Shown in pieces: positions 9,914 through 19,233 of a DNA stretch of 64,000 bases (positions are counted from its first letter, which is position 1; the number at the start of each line of letters is the position of its first letter). The notes under the pieces are model-generated. The model did no database searches. It was not told the origin of the DNA and saw only the letters and a program-made list of their open reading frames with translations. Source of the DNA: Saccharobesus litoralis. GTDB lineage: Bacteria; Pseudomonadota; Gammaproteobacteria; Enterobacterales; Alteromonadaceae. The stretch covers positions 62,001 to 126,000 of the forward strand of contig NZ_CP026605.1 in the NCBI RefSeq assembly GCF_003063625.1, written 5' to 3'. The translations under genes were made by a program, and so were the position numbers.

Positions 9914-10783
9914 TTACAATACACTGATATCCAGCCATAACCGCTTGTCAGAAAATGGCGTATGCTCAGATAAATTTGGGTTATTAATTTTAAAAACTCG
10001 GCGCGCACCTAGATTAGCATTAGCCAATACTTGCTTGATCATAGGGTTAGCATAAAACTGTTTATCAAACGAGCCATCGCTTAGCGCTTGCTCTAACCCC
10101 TTAGTGATCACAGCGGCCAATTGCGGGTTATTGGCATGAACAAACAAATAAGCGGGTAACGGATAAACTAGCAATAAATCTTGCTCTACGGTTAAAGGCA
10201 GATCTTGATGAGCGTTTATTTCAGCCCAAGGCTCGTGTACCCCACGCGGAAAATAGTCAAAACGCGCGCCTTCCAGCATATAAAATAAGTTTGGGTATTT
10301 ACTAGTAGTGATCACCGGAATATTGGCATGACTTAATATTTGGGTATCTGCCCAATAACGCCCTTGCCCCGCTTTTAACAGGCGTAAATCATCCAACGAG
10401 GTGACTGAGGAAAAAGTACCTTGTTCACCATCGCGGATAATAAAAACCCGATGACCCAACAAGCCTTTATATAAAGGAACGCGAATAGGAATAAATTTTT
10501 GTTCGTATTCTTGCGTAGTGCCAAGCCAAATGACATCTAAGTGCTGATTTTCTAACTCTTTAATGAGTTTGCTTTGCGAATAGGTATTTTGGGTAGGTAC
10601 ATACTGGTACTGATTGGCCTTATCGTAAGATAGCGCCAATTGCAGCACGGAAAGTTGGTAGGCTTCTTTGGGTGACTCGGCTTTATTATGGCGAATTTCA
10701 ATATTGGCCGCCCATGCCACCGAGCCATAACTTAACCCCAATAAAGCAACCAATACGGCTAGCCGTTTAATAAACTTATTCAT
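9914..10783 (-). CDS. Stand-alone periplasmic solute-binding-like protein, paralogue 1
   Basis: 289 residues with a signal peptide (cleavage near AWA, residue 25) and the layout of a type II periplasmic binding protein (family 3-like). The family signature shared with the paralogues at 19.2-20.1 kb and 63.7-64.0 kb is FYMLEGARFDYFPRG, then LPLTVEQDLLLVYPLP, then DGSFDKQFY, then LGARRVFKINNPNL near the C-terminus. No ABC permease or ATPase lies anywhere in the window, so a classical importer role is unsupported. It may scavenge or sense a ligand in the periplasm. A strong SD (GGGAGGGG) lies 4 bp before the ATG. Confidence 0.75.
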   Translation of the reverse strand: MNKFIKRLAVLVALLGLSYGSVAWAANIEIRHNKAESPKEAYQLSVLQLALSYDKANQYQYVPTQNTYSQSKLIKELENQHLDVIWLGTTQEYEQKFIPIRVPLYKGLLGHRVFIIRDGEQGTFSSVTSLDDLRLLKAGQGRYWADTQILSHANIPVITTSKYPNLFYMLEGARFDYFPRGVHEPWAEINAHQDLPLTVEQDLLLVYPLPAYLFVHANNPQLAAVITKGLEQALSDGSFDKQFYANPMIKQVLANANLGARRVFKINNPNLSEHTPFSDKRLWLDISVL

Positions 10784-10805
10784 ATGCCCCTCCCAGTGGG
10801 AATAG

Positions 10806-10889
10806 AAAGGGCTGGGGCTAGACCATGCCCTTTCCCCTTTCGATGTAAAGTGAAAAGTAAGAAAAGTGAAACACGGGTAACGGTTTCAC
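10806..10889. promoter_or_regulatory. Two intercistronic hairpins between GH2 and binding-protein genes
   Basis: The 150-bp gap holds AAAGGGC (10806-10812) pairing with GCCCTTT (10827-10833), and GTGAAAC (10866-10872) pairing with GTTTCAC (10883-10889) around ACGGGTAACG. Neither has a T-run. They could set differential expression within the operon or serve as an operator for a downstream promoter. Confidence 0.4.
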
Positions 10890-10933
10890 CTTTGCCAAGG
10901 CTCAGCTTCCCTACTAATCCAAACTTAGCCCAA

Positions 10934-13276
10934 CTAAAACGCTTGAGTTAACGGTTTAATATCAGTCGATGGGCAACTGGCCGTCACTGTCATACCGTTA
11001 TAATTCGCGCCTAATTTCACTAACGCCGTCGCAATGCCTTTTTCTGTCACTATGGTTTGTGGATTGACAATGCTCGCATCACCTTTAAGGGCAAATTGCA
11101 CGGCTACGTCATTGTCGTACACAGGGTTACCAGCACTGTCTTGTAATTGAGCGCGAACAAAAATGACATCATTAGCCACTGGTTTGGCACCCGATTCGTC
11201 AATTGACAAGGTAATTTGCGTCGCCTGACTTGGCGTAGCAACTTGATGTGTCGCAACTAACTCACCTTGTAAGTAAGCCTTTGCTTTCAATGTACCCTTT
11301 TTAAACTCTGGCACTTTAATATGAACTGGCGGGTGTTTTAACTCACTGGCAATGCCAGTAGCCTGTGGTGTTGCTTGACCCACTAATTTGTCATTTAAGT
11401 ACAGCTCGACTTTGTCGGTATTAGTAAAAATACGCACTTGAGTATCTGAATCAACCGTCCAATCACTGGCAATATAAACCATAGGGCCTGATTGATATTT
11501 ATCCGACACTAATTGTGGTGAGCGTTGACTCTGATAAAAGTAATAACTGTATTTAGGTAAACGATAAATACTCGCAACACCTGACGCTTCTAAATCATCA
11601 GCATATCCACGGTTGTAATCAAACATGACCCAATATCCATCGGAATATGCAGGGGTTTTTAAATTGTCATTGTGCGCTTCTTGTATATTGGTCGCTTGTT
11701 GCAGCAAGCGCTTTTCACCATAGGCCAGTAGTTGACGACTGGTACGCTCTTCTGATTTTAAATTAGCCCAAGCATCTTGGTTTAATCCAGCGTTTTGCGC
11801 ATAGTATTCCCAATCACCGTATTCAGATACATTGTAAGGCTGCTTTGGCTCGTCATAATGTTCTAATCTATGCTGACGAGCTTGCAAATAAATATCATAA
11901 CCTTTTTGCCAACCAGCCGAATAAGCACCTGGGTATTCAGATTCAATAATTTGATCTAAACGGCTTAAAAAGTCATCTGGCATCCAAGATTCATTTAACG
12001 AGCACTCCCACGCTAATACACTGGCATGATTGCGATCGCGACGGATTAAATCGTGACAAGTTTGGTAAATTTGTTGCTGAAACTCAGGAAATGGCGAGTA
12101 ATACTGCCAACCTAAAATCGCATCAATCAGCACTAAACCTAACTCATCAGCTGCATCCATAAAGGCTTTAGAATGCGGATAATGCGATAAGCGCACGTAA
12201 TCAAAACCCGCTGACTTTATTTTATAAGCATCGCGATAATCCGCCTGCGCAGAAGTCGCATAACCAACATGTGGGTATTCTTGATGACGATTAACCCCAC
12301 GTAAAAAAGCAGGCTGGCCGTTGATCAGCAACTGATGTTGATCATCAAAAGTAAAAGACCGAATACCAATACGCGTGGTCACAGTATCAACTAGGCTCTC
12401 GTCAGCCAGCACTTTGGTGGTTAAATGGTACAAATGCGGATGATTAGGGTGCCATAGTTTAGGCTTGCTTACCTGTAACGCCTGTTCAAACTGGCGCGAC
12501 TCGTTGGCTGATAATGTGTAAGTGTTAGTTTGTTCTGTAATCAAACGACCGTTAAACGAAAGCTGCTGTTTAATCGTAAATTGAGTTGCACTTGTGCCGG
12601 CATTAGCGATATGAGTTTTAGCTTTAACTTGCGCACTTTGGTCACTGACATCATGACTAGTGACAAAAATGCCACCAGAAGCCACTTCACCAACTGCCAT
12701 TTCATCGGTAATGTGTAGCTTAGATTTAACAATAAGATTAACATCGCGGTAAATACCGCCATAGGTATTAAAGTCTAATAAATGCAGTGGCTTTGGACCT
12801 GTGATCCAATTGTCTTGATTATCTAAACGCACTAATAACTGCAGATTTTTTTGACCAGCATACTCTGAGATATCGAAGGTAAACGGTAAGTAACCACCTA
12901 CATGCTGACCTAAATAGCTTTCACCTAGCCAAACATCCGCCACATTCATCGCGCCTTCAAAACGCAAATACAAGGTGTGGTTTTGGCTATAACGACTTAA
13001 ATCCAATGATTTACGATAAAACGCAATACCTTGCCATTGATCATTAACTAATAAAGGCTCAACTTTAGGCGTATGCGGAATATTAACCGTTTGCCAATCA
13101 AGCGCTTGTGGCTCAGCCGCCGTTGATTTACCCGGTGTTTTTTGAAACTGCCAACCTTGGTTAAGTGAAACACGTTGCGGTAATTGATTAGCAATTGGCT
13201 CAACAACCGACGCCGTTTGTTGGCTACAAGCCAGCAAGAAGAAAAAGGAGAAACAAGAAACTAGAAGCGCGCGCAT
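10934..13276 (-). CDS. GH2 family beta-galactosidase, lipoprotein
   Basis: 780 residues from the start chosen here. The reading frame is open to 13312, but the ATG at 13276 is preceded by GGAGG at 6-bp spacing and opens directly on a lipoprotein signal ending LLACSQQ. Domains in order: jelly roll, immunoglobulin-like sandwich, TIM barrel with the acid/base Glu in ECSLNES and the nucleophile Glu in SEYGDWEYY, then C-terminal beta domains with an invasin/Big-like fold at the end. It probably trims galactose from beta-1,4-galacto-oligosaccharides released by the GH53 enzyme. It follows the TonB receptor by 91 bp in the same operon. Confidence 0.9.
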   Translation of the reverse strand: MRALLVSCFSFFFLLACSQQTASVVEPIANQLPQRVSLNQGWQFQKTPGKSTAAEPQALDWQTVNIPHTPKVEPLLVNDQWQGIAFYRKSLDLSRYSQNHTLYLRFEGAMNVADVWLGESYLGQHVGGYLPFTFDISEYAGQKNLQLLVRLDNQDNWITGPKPLHLLDFNTYGGIYRDVNLIVKSKLHITDEMAVGEVASGGIFVTSHDVSDQSAQVKAKTHIANAGTSATQFTIKQQLSFNGRLITEQTNTYTLSANESRQFEQALQVSKPKLWHPNHPHLYHLTTKVLADESLVDTVTTRIGIRSFTFDDQHQLLINGQPAFLRGVNRHQEYPHVGYATSAQADYRDAYKIKSAGFDYVRLSHYPHSKAFMDAADELGLVLIDAILGWQYYSPFPEFQQQIYQTCHDLIRRDRNHASVLAWECSLNESWMPDDFLSRLDQIIESEYPGAYSAGWQKGYDIYLQARQHRLEHYDEPKQPYNVSEYGDWEYYAQNAGLNQDAWANLKSEERTSRQLLAYGEKRLLQQATNIQEAHNDNLKTPAYSDGYWVMFDYNRGYADDLEASGVASIYRLPKYSYYFYQSQRSPQLVSDKYQSGPMVYIASDWTVDSDTQVRIFTNTDKVELYLNDKLVGQATPQATGIASELKHPPVHIKVPEFKKGTLKAKAYLQGELVATHQVATPSQATQITLSIDESGAKPVANDVIFVRAQLQDSAGNPVYDNDVAVQFALKGDASIVNPQTIVTEKGIATALVKLGANYNGMTVTASCPSTDIKPLTQAF

Positions 13277-13322
13277 GGCCGACCTCCCAAAAATTAATAC
13301 GCTAGAAAACAAAATACTTGTT

Positions 13323-13342
13323 GGCGCTGCCTAAACAGCGCC
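13323..13342. terminator. Intercistronic hairpin between TonB receptor and GH2 genes
   Basis: GGCGCTG / CAGCGCC stem with a 6-nt loop and no T-run on the minus strand. It probably stabilises the receptor mRNA or attenuates read-through rather than acting as a full terminator. Confidence 0.45.
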
Positions 13343-13367
13343 TAGTGGTGTGTTAGCAAGTAGTTAC

Positions 13368-16109
13368 TTACATTGAGTAATTGAAGCCAATTAAGAAGCG
13401 ACGTCCCCACTCTACGTTAAGCGCAGGTCTTTCTTTGTCGTTGTCCCAATAACTCACCGAAGCAGCATTGGTGAGGTTTTGCCCTTGTAAGGTCACTTTT
13501 AAGTTTTCTGTCACGTTGTAACCTAAAGTAGCATCAAGAGTTGTTTCCGCTGCGTTTAAGTTAACACGTTGTGGTTTCCAGCTATTAATCCCAGTATATT
13601 CGCTACGATAGTTAGCTGACACTCGCGCATCAATACCATGCTTGCTATACCAAAGCGTAAAGTTAGCATTGTGCTTAGACATACCGCCTAACGTATAAGG
13701 ATTATTAGTCGGTTTAAATTCATATACTCCGCTATCAATATACGAGTAATTTGAAAACACACCCAAGCCATCAAACGGTGCCGGTAACGTTTCAAAACTA
13801 TGCTGGAACATAAGTTCTAAACCTTTAATTTCACCACCTTGGCCATTTAACGAACCTGAATACGCATAGGTTTCGTCACCCACAACCACTTCACCATCGG
13901 TTAAACCGATATGGGTTTTCAGATCTTTATAAAATAGGTTGATAGTCGCGGCTGATTTTTCACCCCAGTAATACTCGTAGCCTAAATCGACTTGATCGGC
14001 GATATATGGGTTTAAGCGAGGGTTACCACCACCTGCACTTGGCGGGGTTGTGGTTGGATCAAGCGAGAAGCCTGTGCGCATTTCTAACAATGGCGGACGC
14101 GACAAGGTGCGTGCAATACCTAAACGAACTTGCGAATCCTCAGTCAGATTAAACAACATATTTAATGATGGCAGAATTTCACTGTAATCATGTTCAATTT
14201 GCGCTGGCGCTGTCACTAATGGCACTTCGTACCATTCACCATTTTCATCTTGTGTCCAAAAACCACCTTCTTGTTGATGGCCTGTCGACACCACTTCAGT
14301 TTGGGCATAGCGCACACCAATATTACCTGTATACGGAATATCGCCTAATTCACCCGCCATATCTAACTGAACATACAATGCGGTATTGGTTTCGTCTAAC
14401 TGCCACGAGGCTAAAATGTTTTTGTCGCTACGGCTAGCATCTGGATTACTTGAACCACCAAAAGCTTGATTGGCAACTTGATCCCAATCTTTGAAGGTAT
14501 AGATCCCTGGGGTCACATAATCGCCACCTATGTCGTACGACATACCGATATCGGCAAAATTGCCACTGGCTTGTCTAAACCACGTATTCACTTCGTCATT
14601 TTCTTTAGTGCGATCCGTATAACGGCCACCAACTAATAATTTAGTTAGCACACCCCAATCAAGATCACGTGAAAAGTCTAAATTAATATTAAACATTTCG
14701 TCAGTGAGAATGCGATCTTCATTACCTGACATTTGCGCGTAAACATCGCCTTCGACTTGATACCAGTTGCCATTCTCGTCTTCTCGCCATTCGTCAGTTA
14801 GCTGTACATCGTGCAGTGCCCAATTATCAGGGTTCACTACATCACCCGATACCAACACCACTTGTGCGGCATCGGTATTATGGGTGTTAATCCCTAATTC
14901 ATAATCAGATTGCGTCCATACAGGGGTAATATTAACCCAAACAGATTCAATACTGGCTTCTGAGTAACCCATGTCTAATTTAGTGGTCCATACATCGCCA
15001 GTGTACTCAAGGTTTACCCCACCGCTTAGCATTTCGTTGGTTTGAAACCACGTCGGGATAGCCGCATGAACACCATGATTAGCTTTGCTGGCTGTCACTA
15101 ATTGCTCAGAGCCATCTGCTTTATCAATAAACACAGGCTCGGTTGTTGCGCCTTCAAAACGCCATTTATCTTCGTCATTGTAGTTACCAAAACCACCCGC
15201 GCCAAATTGATCATCACGCTCTTTAATATCAAATTGCGAATAAAAAAGATCGGTTTGAATACGTAAACTATCACTCGGTTTAAAATCTAAAATGAGTAAA
15301 CCACCCGTGCGCTCATTATTGCCGCGCTTGCTTAATGCAACAGCACCCCAAGGGTTTGATTCTAGCTTACCGTTGCCGTTAATATCACCGCGATTCGCAT
15401 CTGCGACATAATCCCAAGATTCTACGCCGCGGCCTAAAGAAGGCTGGTCTTGATAGGTTAGGCCAAAAGCATAGCCGAATGAATCAGACAACTTGTCGAC
15501 AATGCTAAAATTAGCGCGGCTGCCTTGACCGTCGGTATCAGGTAAATCTTTTTCCAGCTCGTTATATATCAAGCTGGCGCCTAAATTGATTTTGCGCTGG
15601 TCCACGTCAAGTGGCTTAACAAAATTCATGTTCACTAAGCCAGAGATGCCACCTTCAACTTTACTAGCGACAGGGCTTTTATAAACTTCAACTGAGTTAA
15701 TCAATTCAGCCGGAAATTGCTCATAACGCACATCACGGCTAGGCTCTGCAGAAACGATTTCACGATTATTCATGGTCGCTACATTTAAACGTGGACCCAT
15801 ACCTCGGATTGAAATTCGACTGGCATTACCGCGATCGCGCGATGCCGCAATACCGGGTAAACGAACCAAAGAATCGGTAATACTCACGTCGGGTAAAACG
15901 CCAATATCATCAGACGAGATCACTTCAACGACCGAGTTAGAAAAACGCTTTTCGCGTAATGCTTTGCCTAGGCTGGCACCAAAACCGCGAACTTCAATGG
16001 TTTCGATACTGTCTTCTTGAGTGGTTTGTTCTTCTGCAATGGCTGCATTCAAAATAAGTGCTTGGCTAATTGCAAGTGCGATTGTGCTGTATTTAATGTT
16101 GTTTTTCAT
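13368..16109 (-). CDS. TonB-dependent receptor for galactan/arabinogalactan oligosaccharides
   Basis: 913 residues. The signal peptide ends near residue 25 (NAAIAEE). The plug domain runs to about residue 180, with IETIEVRGFGASLGKALREKR, then VVEVISSDDIGVLPD and ISIRGMGPRLNVATMNNRE. The beta-barrel ends WGRRFLIGFNYSM. It resembles the long oligosaccharide-type receptors common in Alteromonadales and Caulobacter. It is the first gene of the minus-strand operon and has a strong SD (GGGGAGCAAT-ATG). Substrate is inferred from the GH53, GH2 and GH5-like neighbours. Confidence 0.9.
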   Translation of the reverse strand: MKNNIKYSTIALAISQALILNAAIAEEQTTQEDSIETIEVRGFGASLGKALREKRFSNSVVEVISSDDIGVLPDVSITDSLVRLPGIAASRDRGNASRISIRGMGPRLNVATMNNREIVSAEPSRDVRYEQFPAELINSVEVYKSPVASKVEGGISGLVNMNFVKPLDVDQRKINLGASLIYNELEKDLPDTDGQGSRANFSIVDKLSDSFGYAFGLTYQDQPSLGRGVESWDYVADANRGDINGNGKLESNPWGAVALSKRGNNERTGGLLILDFKPSDSLRIQTDLFYSQFDIKERDDQFGAGGFGNYNDEDKWRFEGATTEPVFIDKADGSEQLVTASKANHGVHAAIPTWFQTNEMLSGGVNLEYTGDVWTTKLDMGYSEASIESVWVNITPVWTQSDYELGINTHNTDAAQVVLVSGDVVNPDNWALHDVQLTDEWREDENGNWYQVEGDVYAQMSGNEDRILTDEMFNINLDFSRDLDWGVLTKLLVGGRYTDRTKENDEVNTWFRQASGNFADIGMSYDIGGDYVTPGIYTFKDWDQVANQAFGGSSNPDASRSDKNILASWQLDETNTALYVQLDMAGELGDIPYTGNIGVRYAQTEVVSTGHQQEGGFWTQDENGEWYEVPLVTAPAQIEHDYSEILPSLNMLFNLTEDSQVRLGIARTLSRPPLLEMRTGFSLDPTTTPPSAGGGNPRLNPYIADQVDLGYEYYWGEKSAATINLFYKDLKTHIGLTDGEVVVGDETYAYSGSLNGQGGEIKGLELMFQHSFETLPAPFDGLGVFSNYSYIDSGVYEFKPTNNPYTLGGMSKHNANFTLWYSKHGIDARVSANYRSEYTGINSWKPQRVNLNAAETTLDATLGYNVTENLKVTLQGQNLTNAASVSYWDNDKERPALNVEWGRRFLIGFNYSM

Positions 16110-16208
16110 ATTGCTCCCCTTCGAGCGAATACCTTGAGTTTAGTGCGTATTGGAAGAGTCGCCATATAAAACCAAAAAATAACAAACAGGTAACATGATT
16201 AACTCATC

Positions 16209-16270
16209 TGGTTAATATTATTACCAAACAAAACCAATAAATCCAGATAAAAAGGGTAATTTATTTACCC
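16209..16270. promoter_or_regulatory. Candidate operators upstream of the TonB receptor operon
   Basis: A perfect inverted repeat GGGTAA-TTTAT-TTACCC lies at 16254-16270. A weaker one, TGGTTAATATTATTACCA, lies at 16209-16226. The same motif, GGGTAA-TATAT-TTAC, is found at 18460-18474 upstream of the GH53 gene. The shared site suggests common control, possibly by the LacI protein of this block. The rest of this 430-bp gap holds an AT-rich promoter region and, near 16378-16440, a decayed E2-like interior (GTAGGTTGAAATTAATTGC). Confidence 0.5.
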
Positions 16271-16539
16271 TTAAAGGTAAAACACTGTTACATAAGACAA
16301 TTTAGTTGGTTAAATTTATTAATTTGCCCGCTTTTTAAACAAAAACACGCCGTATTGAGAGAGGTTATGCACTAAATCCCTGTAGGTTGAAATTAATTGC
16401 AACAATAGCGGCGTAGCGGCTACGGACTAGGCTTCAACGAATAAGATAAATTTGAATAAGAGAGGGAAACGATAAATGCAGGAAAACAAAAGTGCGGCGT
16501 AAGTAACCACCGCACAGTAGTTATTGATATTAGAGCAGG

Positions 16540-18333
16540 CTAGAAACTATCGCAGCTTGCCCATTTTAATGAGATCGTCTGATAACCAGAGGCAATGGTA
16601 AATTGCCGATCAACATCCCAAACTAATGCGCACTCGGCTGGTACTGTTTCCCTACTCTGCCAATCTTCACTATTTAAAAAGTAAAACGCGCCTTGGCTAC
16701 CTGCATCAATCGAGGTTGTGAAGCGATAAATACCGGTAGCTTCAACCGCCATCTGATTGAGCTGCCATTGTGCATTACCGCCAAGTTCACCAGTAATATA
16801 AGCGCCAGTATGAGGTACGCCAGTTAAATCTAATCTAAAGGTAACGTTACCTTGCGGATTAGCAACGTGCTGGCAACTTTGCCACACATGGCCTAAATGC
16901 TGATTGCTCCCTGTAATTTGGTATTGCCTGTCGCTTCCCCATTGTAATGCACACTCGCTCGGTACGGTTTCGCGGCTGGACCAATCATTGTCTTGTAAAA
17001 AGTAATAGGCTCCTACTTCATCCTGCGGAATTTGCGTCGTGTAAGAAAAAATCCCATTACCTTGATTTTGCATTTCAATGATCTGCCAACCCGCATCACC
17101 GCTAAAACTACCGGTAATATAAGCGCTGGTCGCCGCGGTCGCACTCATATCAAGCCAAAACGTTGTGGTTTGTGACGAAGTATTATTCGCTGGCGGTAAA
17201 GTTTGATTACCATAATTTTGCTCTAAGAATTTAACTCCGCCGTTTTCGATCAAATTATTGTTAAAATCGAAGAATGTGGCGTTATCCCAATGAGAGCCGG
17301 TTCCCCACTGAGTTTGACAACCAGTAGAAACCCAAGCTGGCTCCCAATACACGGTTCCATAACCTCCTCGCGAATATACTTCACTGGCCAAATCAACCAA
17401 AAAAGAGCGCTGGGCATCAATCGAAGGTTGACCATATGCACTCGGCAAAACCGTCATCATGTTGGCTGCACTATCGTTATTTGCCGATGTCCAAGGCGAA
17501 CCCACTTCAACTATCATCACCTCTTTAGCAAACTTGTCTTTTAGTGAAGTGATAATGTTACCTATGTCATTGACTGAGCCTGGGTGCCACTCAGGATAAA
17601 ACGACAAACCAATAATGTCGTAATCTTGAATACCAGCATCGCGAATACTGCTATACCACCAGTCGCCATTGTTGGGATCAGCCACATGTAAAATGGTTTT
17701 AGGCTTAATGGATGAAGACGTTGCCGCGTCCTGCACCGCTTGTAAACCAGCATTGAGCAAAGTCGCTTGCCGTGCAAAATCCACAGGATATAAATCGGCA
17801 CCTTCAGCGCTTAGTATGTTGCCATTGGTTTCGTTACCCACTTGCACCAATTCTGGCATTAAACCTAATTGGTTTAAGTCGTTCAAGGTTTGATAAGTAT
17901 AATTGTATACTTCTGTCGCCAATGCACTGGTATTTCCTAACAAATGAGCCCAAGCATGCGGGATAGCTTGATCGGCCGGATCGGTCCAATTGTCAGAATA
18001 GTGAAAATCTAACATCACCCGCATGCCCGCGTTTTTCGCGCGTTGTATAGATTTTACGACATCCGCATAGCCAGAATATTGACTAGGCAAAGTATGACGC
18101 GCCGTTGGGTCGTGCCATAGTCTTACCCTAACAATATTCGCCCCATGATCGGCAAAAATTTGAAATGGATCTTTTGCAATGCCATTTTCATAATACGTCG
18201 CCCCGCAGTCCTCCATTTCATTAATATAGGACAAGTCGACGCCTTTATAATAGGCATAAGACTTTGTTGCACCCGAGCAAGCCAACAAGCTGGCCAGCAC
18301 TATCGGAATCAAGCCAATCGAATATTTGGTCAT
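16540..18333 (-). CDS. GH53 endo-beta-1,4-galactanase with a tandem C-terminal module, lipoprotein
   Basis: 597 residues with a lipoprotein signal (ASLLACSG). Residues about 28-375 are a GH53 barrel: YKGVDLSYINEMEDCG at the start, acid/base Glu168 in VQVGNETNG, nucleophile Glu276 in IVEVGSPW. It would cut the beta-1,4-galactan side chains of pectin. Residues about 391-490 and 497-597 are two copies of a roughly 100-residue module. Each has AYITG near its start, SRETVP(S/A)ECAL in the middle and a second Cys at its end. I do not recognise that module as a standard carbohydrate-binding family. The gene stands as its own unit upstream of the TonB operon. Confidence 0.92.
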   Translation of the reverse strand: MTKYSIGLIPIVLASLLACSGATKSYAYYKGVDLSYINEMEDCGATYYENGIAKDPFQIFADHGANIVRVRLWHDPTARHTLPSQYSGYADVVKSIQRAKNAGMRVMLDFHYSDNWTDPADQAIPHAWAHLLGNTSALATEVYNYTYQTLNDLNQLGLMPELVQVGNETNGNILSAEGADLYPVDFARQATLLNAGLQAVQDAATSSSIKPKTILHVADPNNGDWWYSSIRDAGIQDYDIIGLSFYPEWHPGSVNDIGNIITSLKDKFAKEVMIVEVGSPWTSANNDSAANMMTVLPSAYGQPSIDAQRSFLVDLASEVYSRGGYGTVYWEPAWVSTGCQTQWGTGSHWDNATFFDFNNNLIENGGVKFLEQNYGNQTLPPANNTSSQTTTFWLDMSATAATSAYITGSFSGDAGWQIIEMQNQGNGIFSYTTQIPQDEVGAYYFLQDNDWSSRETVPSECALQWGSDRQYQITGSNQHLGHVWQSCQHVANPQGNVTFRLDLTGVPHTGAYITGELGGNAQWQLNQMAVEATGIYRFTTSIDAGSQGAFYFLNSEDWQSRETVPAECALVWDVDRQFTIASGYQTISLKWASCDSF

Positions 18334-18459
18334 GTTACCCTCTTTGAGTTTGTGTGGTTATTACCTTGCTGTGTTTGCCGATATTAATGTAAATACCGAG
18401 CCTGATTGCTTGTTTAAACAATGCTAATGACAACATAAGGTTAAAAAAGGGTAACAACA

Positions 18460-18474
18460 GGGTAATATATTTAC
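18460..18474. promoter_or_regulatory. Candidate operator upstream of GH53
   Basis: GGGTAA-TATAT-TTAC, matching the inverted repeat at 16254-16270 except for its last two bases. It lies about 130 bp upstream of the GH53 start. A further GGGTAA lies 11 bp away and TTACCC about 15 bp further on. Confidence 0.45.
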
Positions 18475-18739
18475 AACACAACAAAGAGAATTACCCTATA
18501 AACCTGAGTTAAGCCATTGATATTTGCGATATTATTTTTAGTTACAACTGATTGGGAAAATATAAACGTCGAATTCGTTAACCACTTTTTAACAAGATGA
18601 GTAAATTAGGCAAAGGAAACAACAACAAAGACCGATACAGCTGTGTATTGAGGCGAAAAATGATGCTCGTAATGCGTGTTTATGTAAAAAGGACAAATTG
18701 ACCAAAAATAGATGGGGAAATTGTAATTATTCTGCGTAG

Positions 18740-18868
18740 TATAGTCAAAGCGATCAGGTTTTAGGGGAAGCCGTCAAGCTTCGAATCCCCATGAGCATAT
18801 GCTCTATTATGTGATTGGGGTGAGTAAGCGCTGACAATGAACCATAAAGCCTGAGCGAGAAGACTATA
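18740..18868 (+). repeat. Element E1, 129-bp copy
   Basis: TATAGTC...GACTATA inverted ends. The ends pair over about 25 bp imperfectly (GCGATCAGGTTTTAGG against CGCTCAGGTCTTATGG). The centre holds a CCCC...GGGG hairpin around GAGCATATGCTC. TA at both borders suggests a TA target duplication. Confidence 0.8.
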
Positions 18869-19029
18869 GATTTACAAACCATAGTTTTGCTATTTACCCT
18901 CGCCATTGCCGTGCCTACAGGATGTAGGTACTTAGGTTTCGTCTGGAACAAGAAACCTGCGAATGCGGTAATCTAGCTGGCGCTAAATACCTACGTCCAT
19001 GCTGGCAAATTCAAGCCACAAAAAATTAA

Positions 19030-19210
19030 CCCCGTGTAGGTCGAAATTTATTTCGACAATAGCAGCAGAGCTGCTTCAGGCTTGGTTTCCAGCTGCCACA
19101 TTGCCTAATATCTACAGCCATTGTCGAGGCACCAAAAGTAGGCGCTTTAAACGAGCCTCGACCTAAAAGTGAGATTTCAACTAATCAAAATTAAATTGAA
19201 AAAATACTAG
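19030..19210. repeat. Element E2, left-truncated copy
   Basis: The right end (TCAAAATTAAATTGAAAAAATACTAG in two parts across 19186-19210) matches the E2 arm, and the interior GTAGGTCGAAATTTATTTCG is the standard E2 interior. The left arm is not recognisable. Together with E1 and a fragment near 18.9 kb (AGGTTTCGTCTGGAACA), it fills most of the 900-bp gap between GH53 and the next gene. Confidence 0.6.
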
Positions 19211-19233
19211 AGTTGTAAGCTAAGCAATAAAAA

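Noticed and set aside
13277-13312. Longer start for the GH2 gene
   Set aside because: The ATG at 13276 has GGAGG at good spacing and begins the lipoprotein signal; the longer form would put 12 residues before it.
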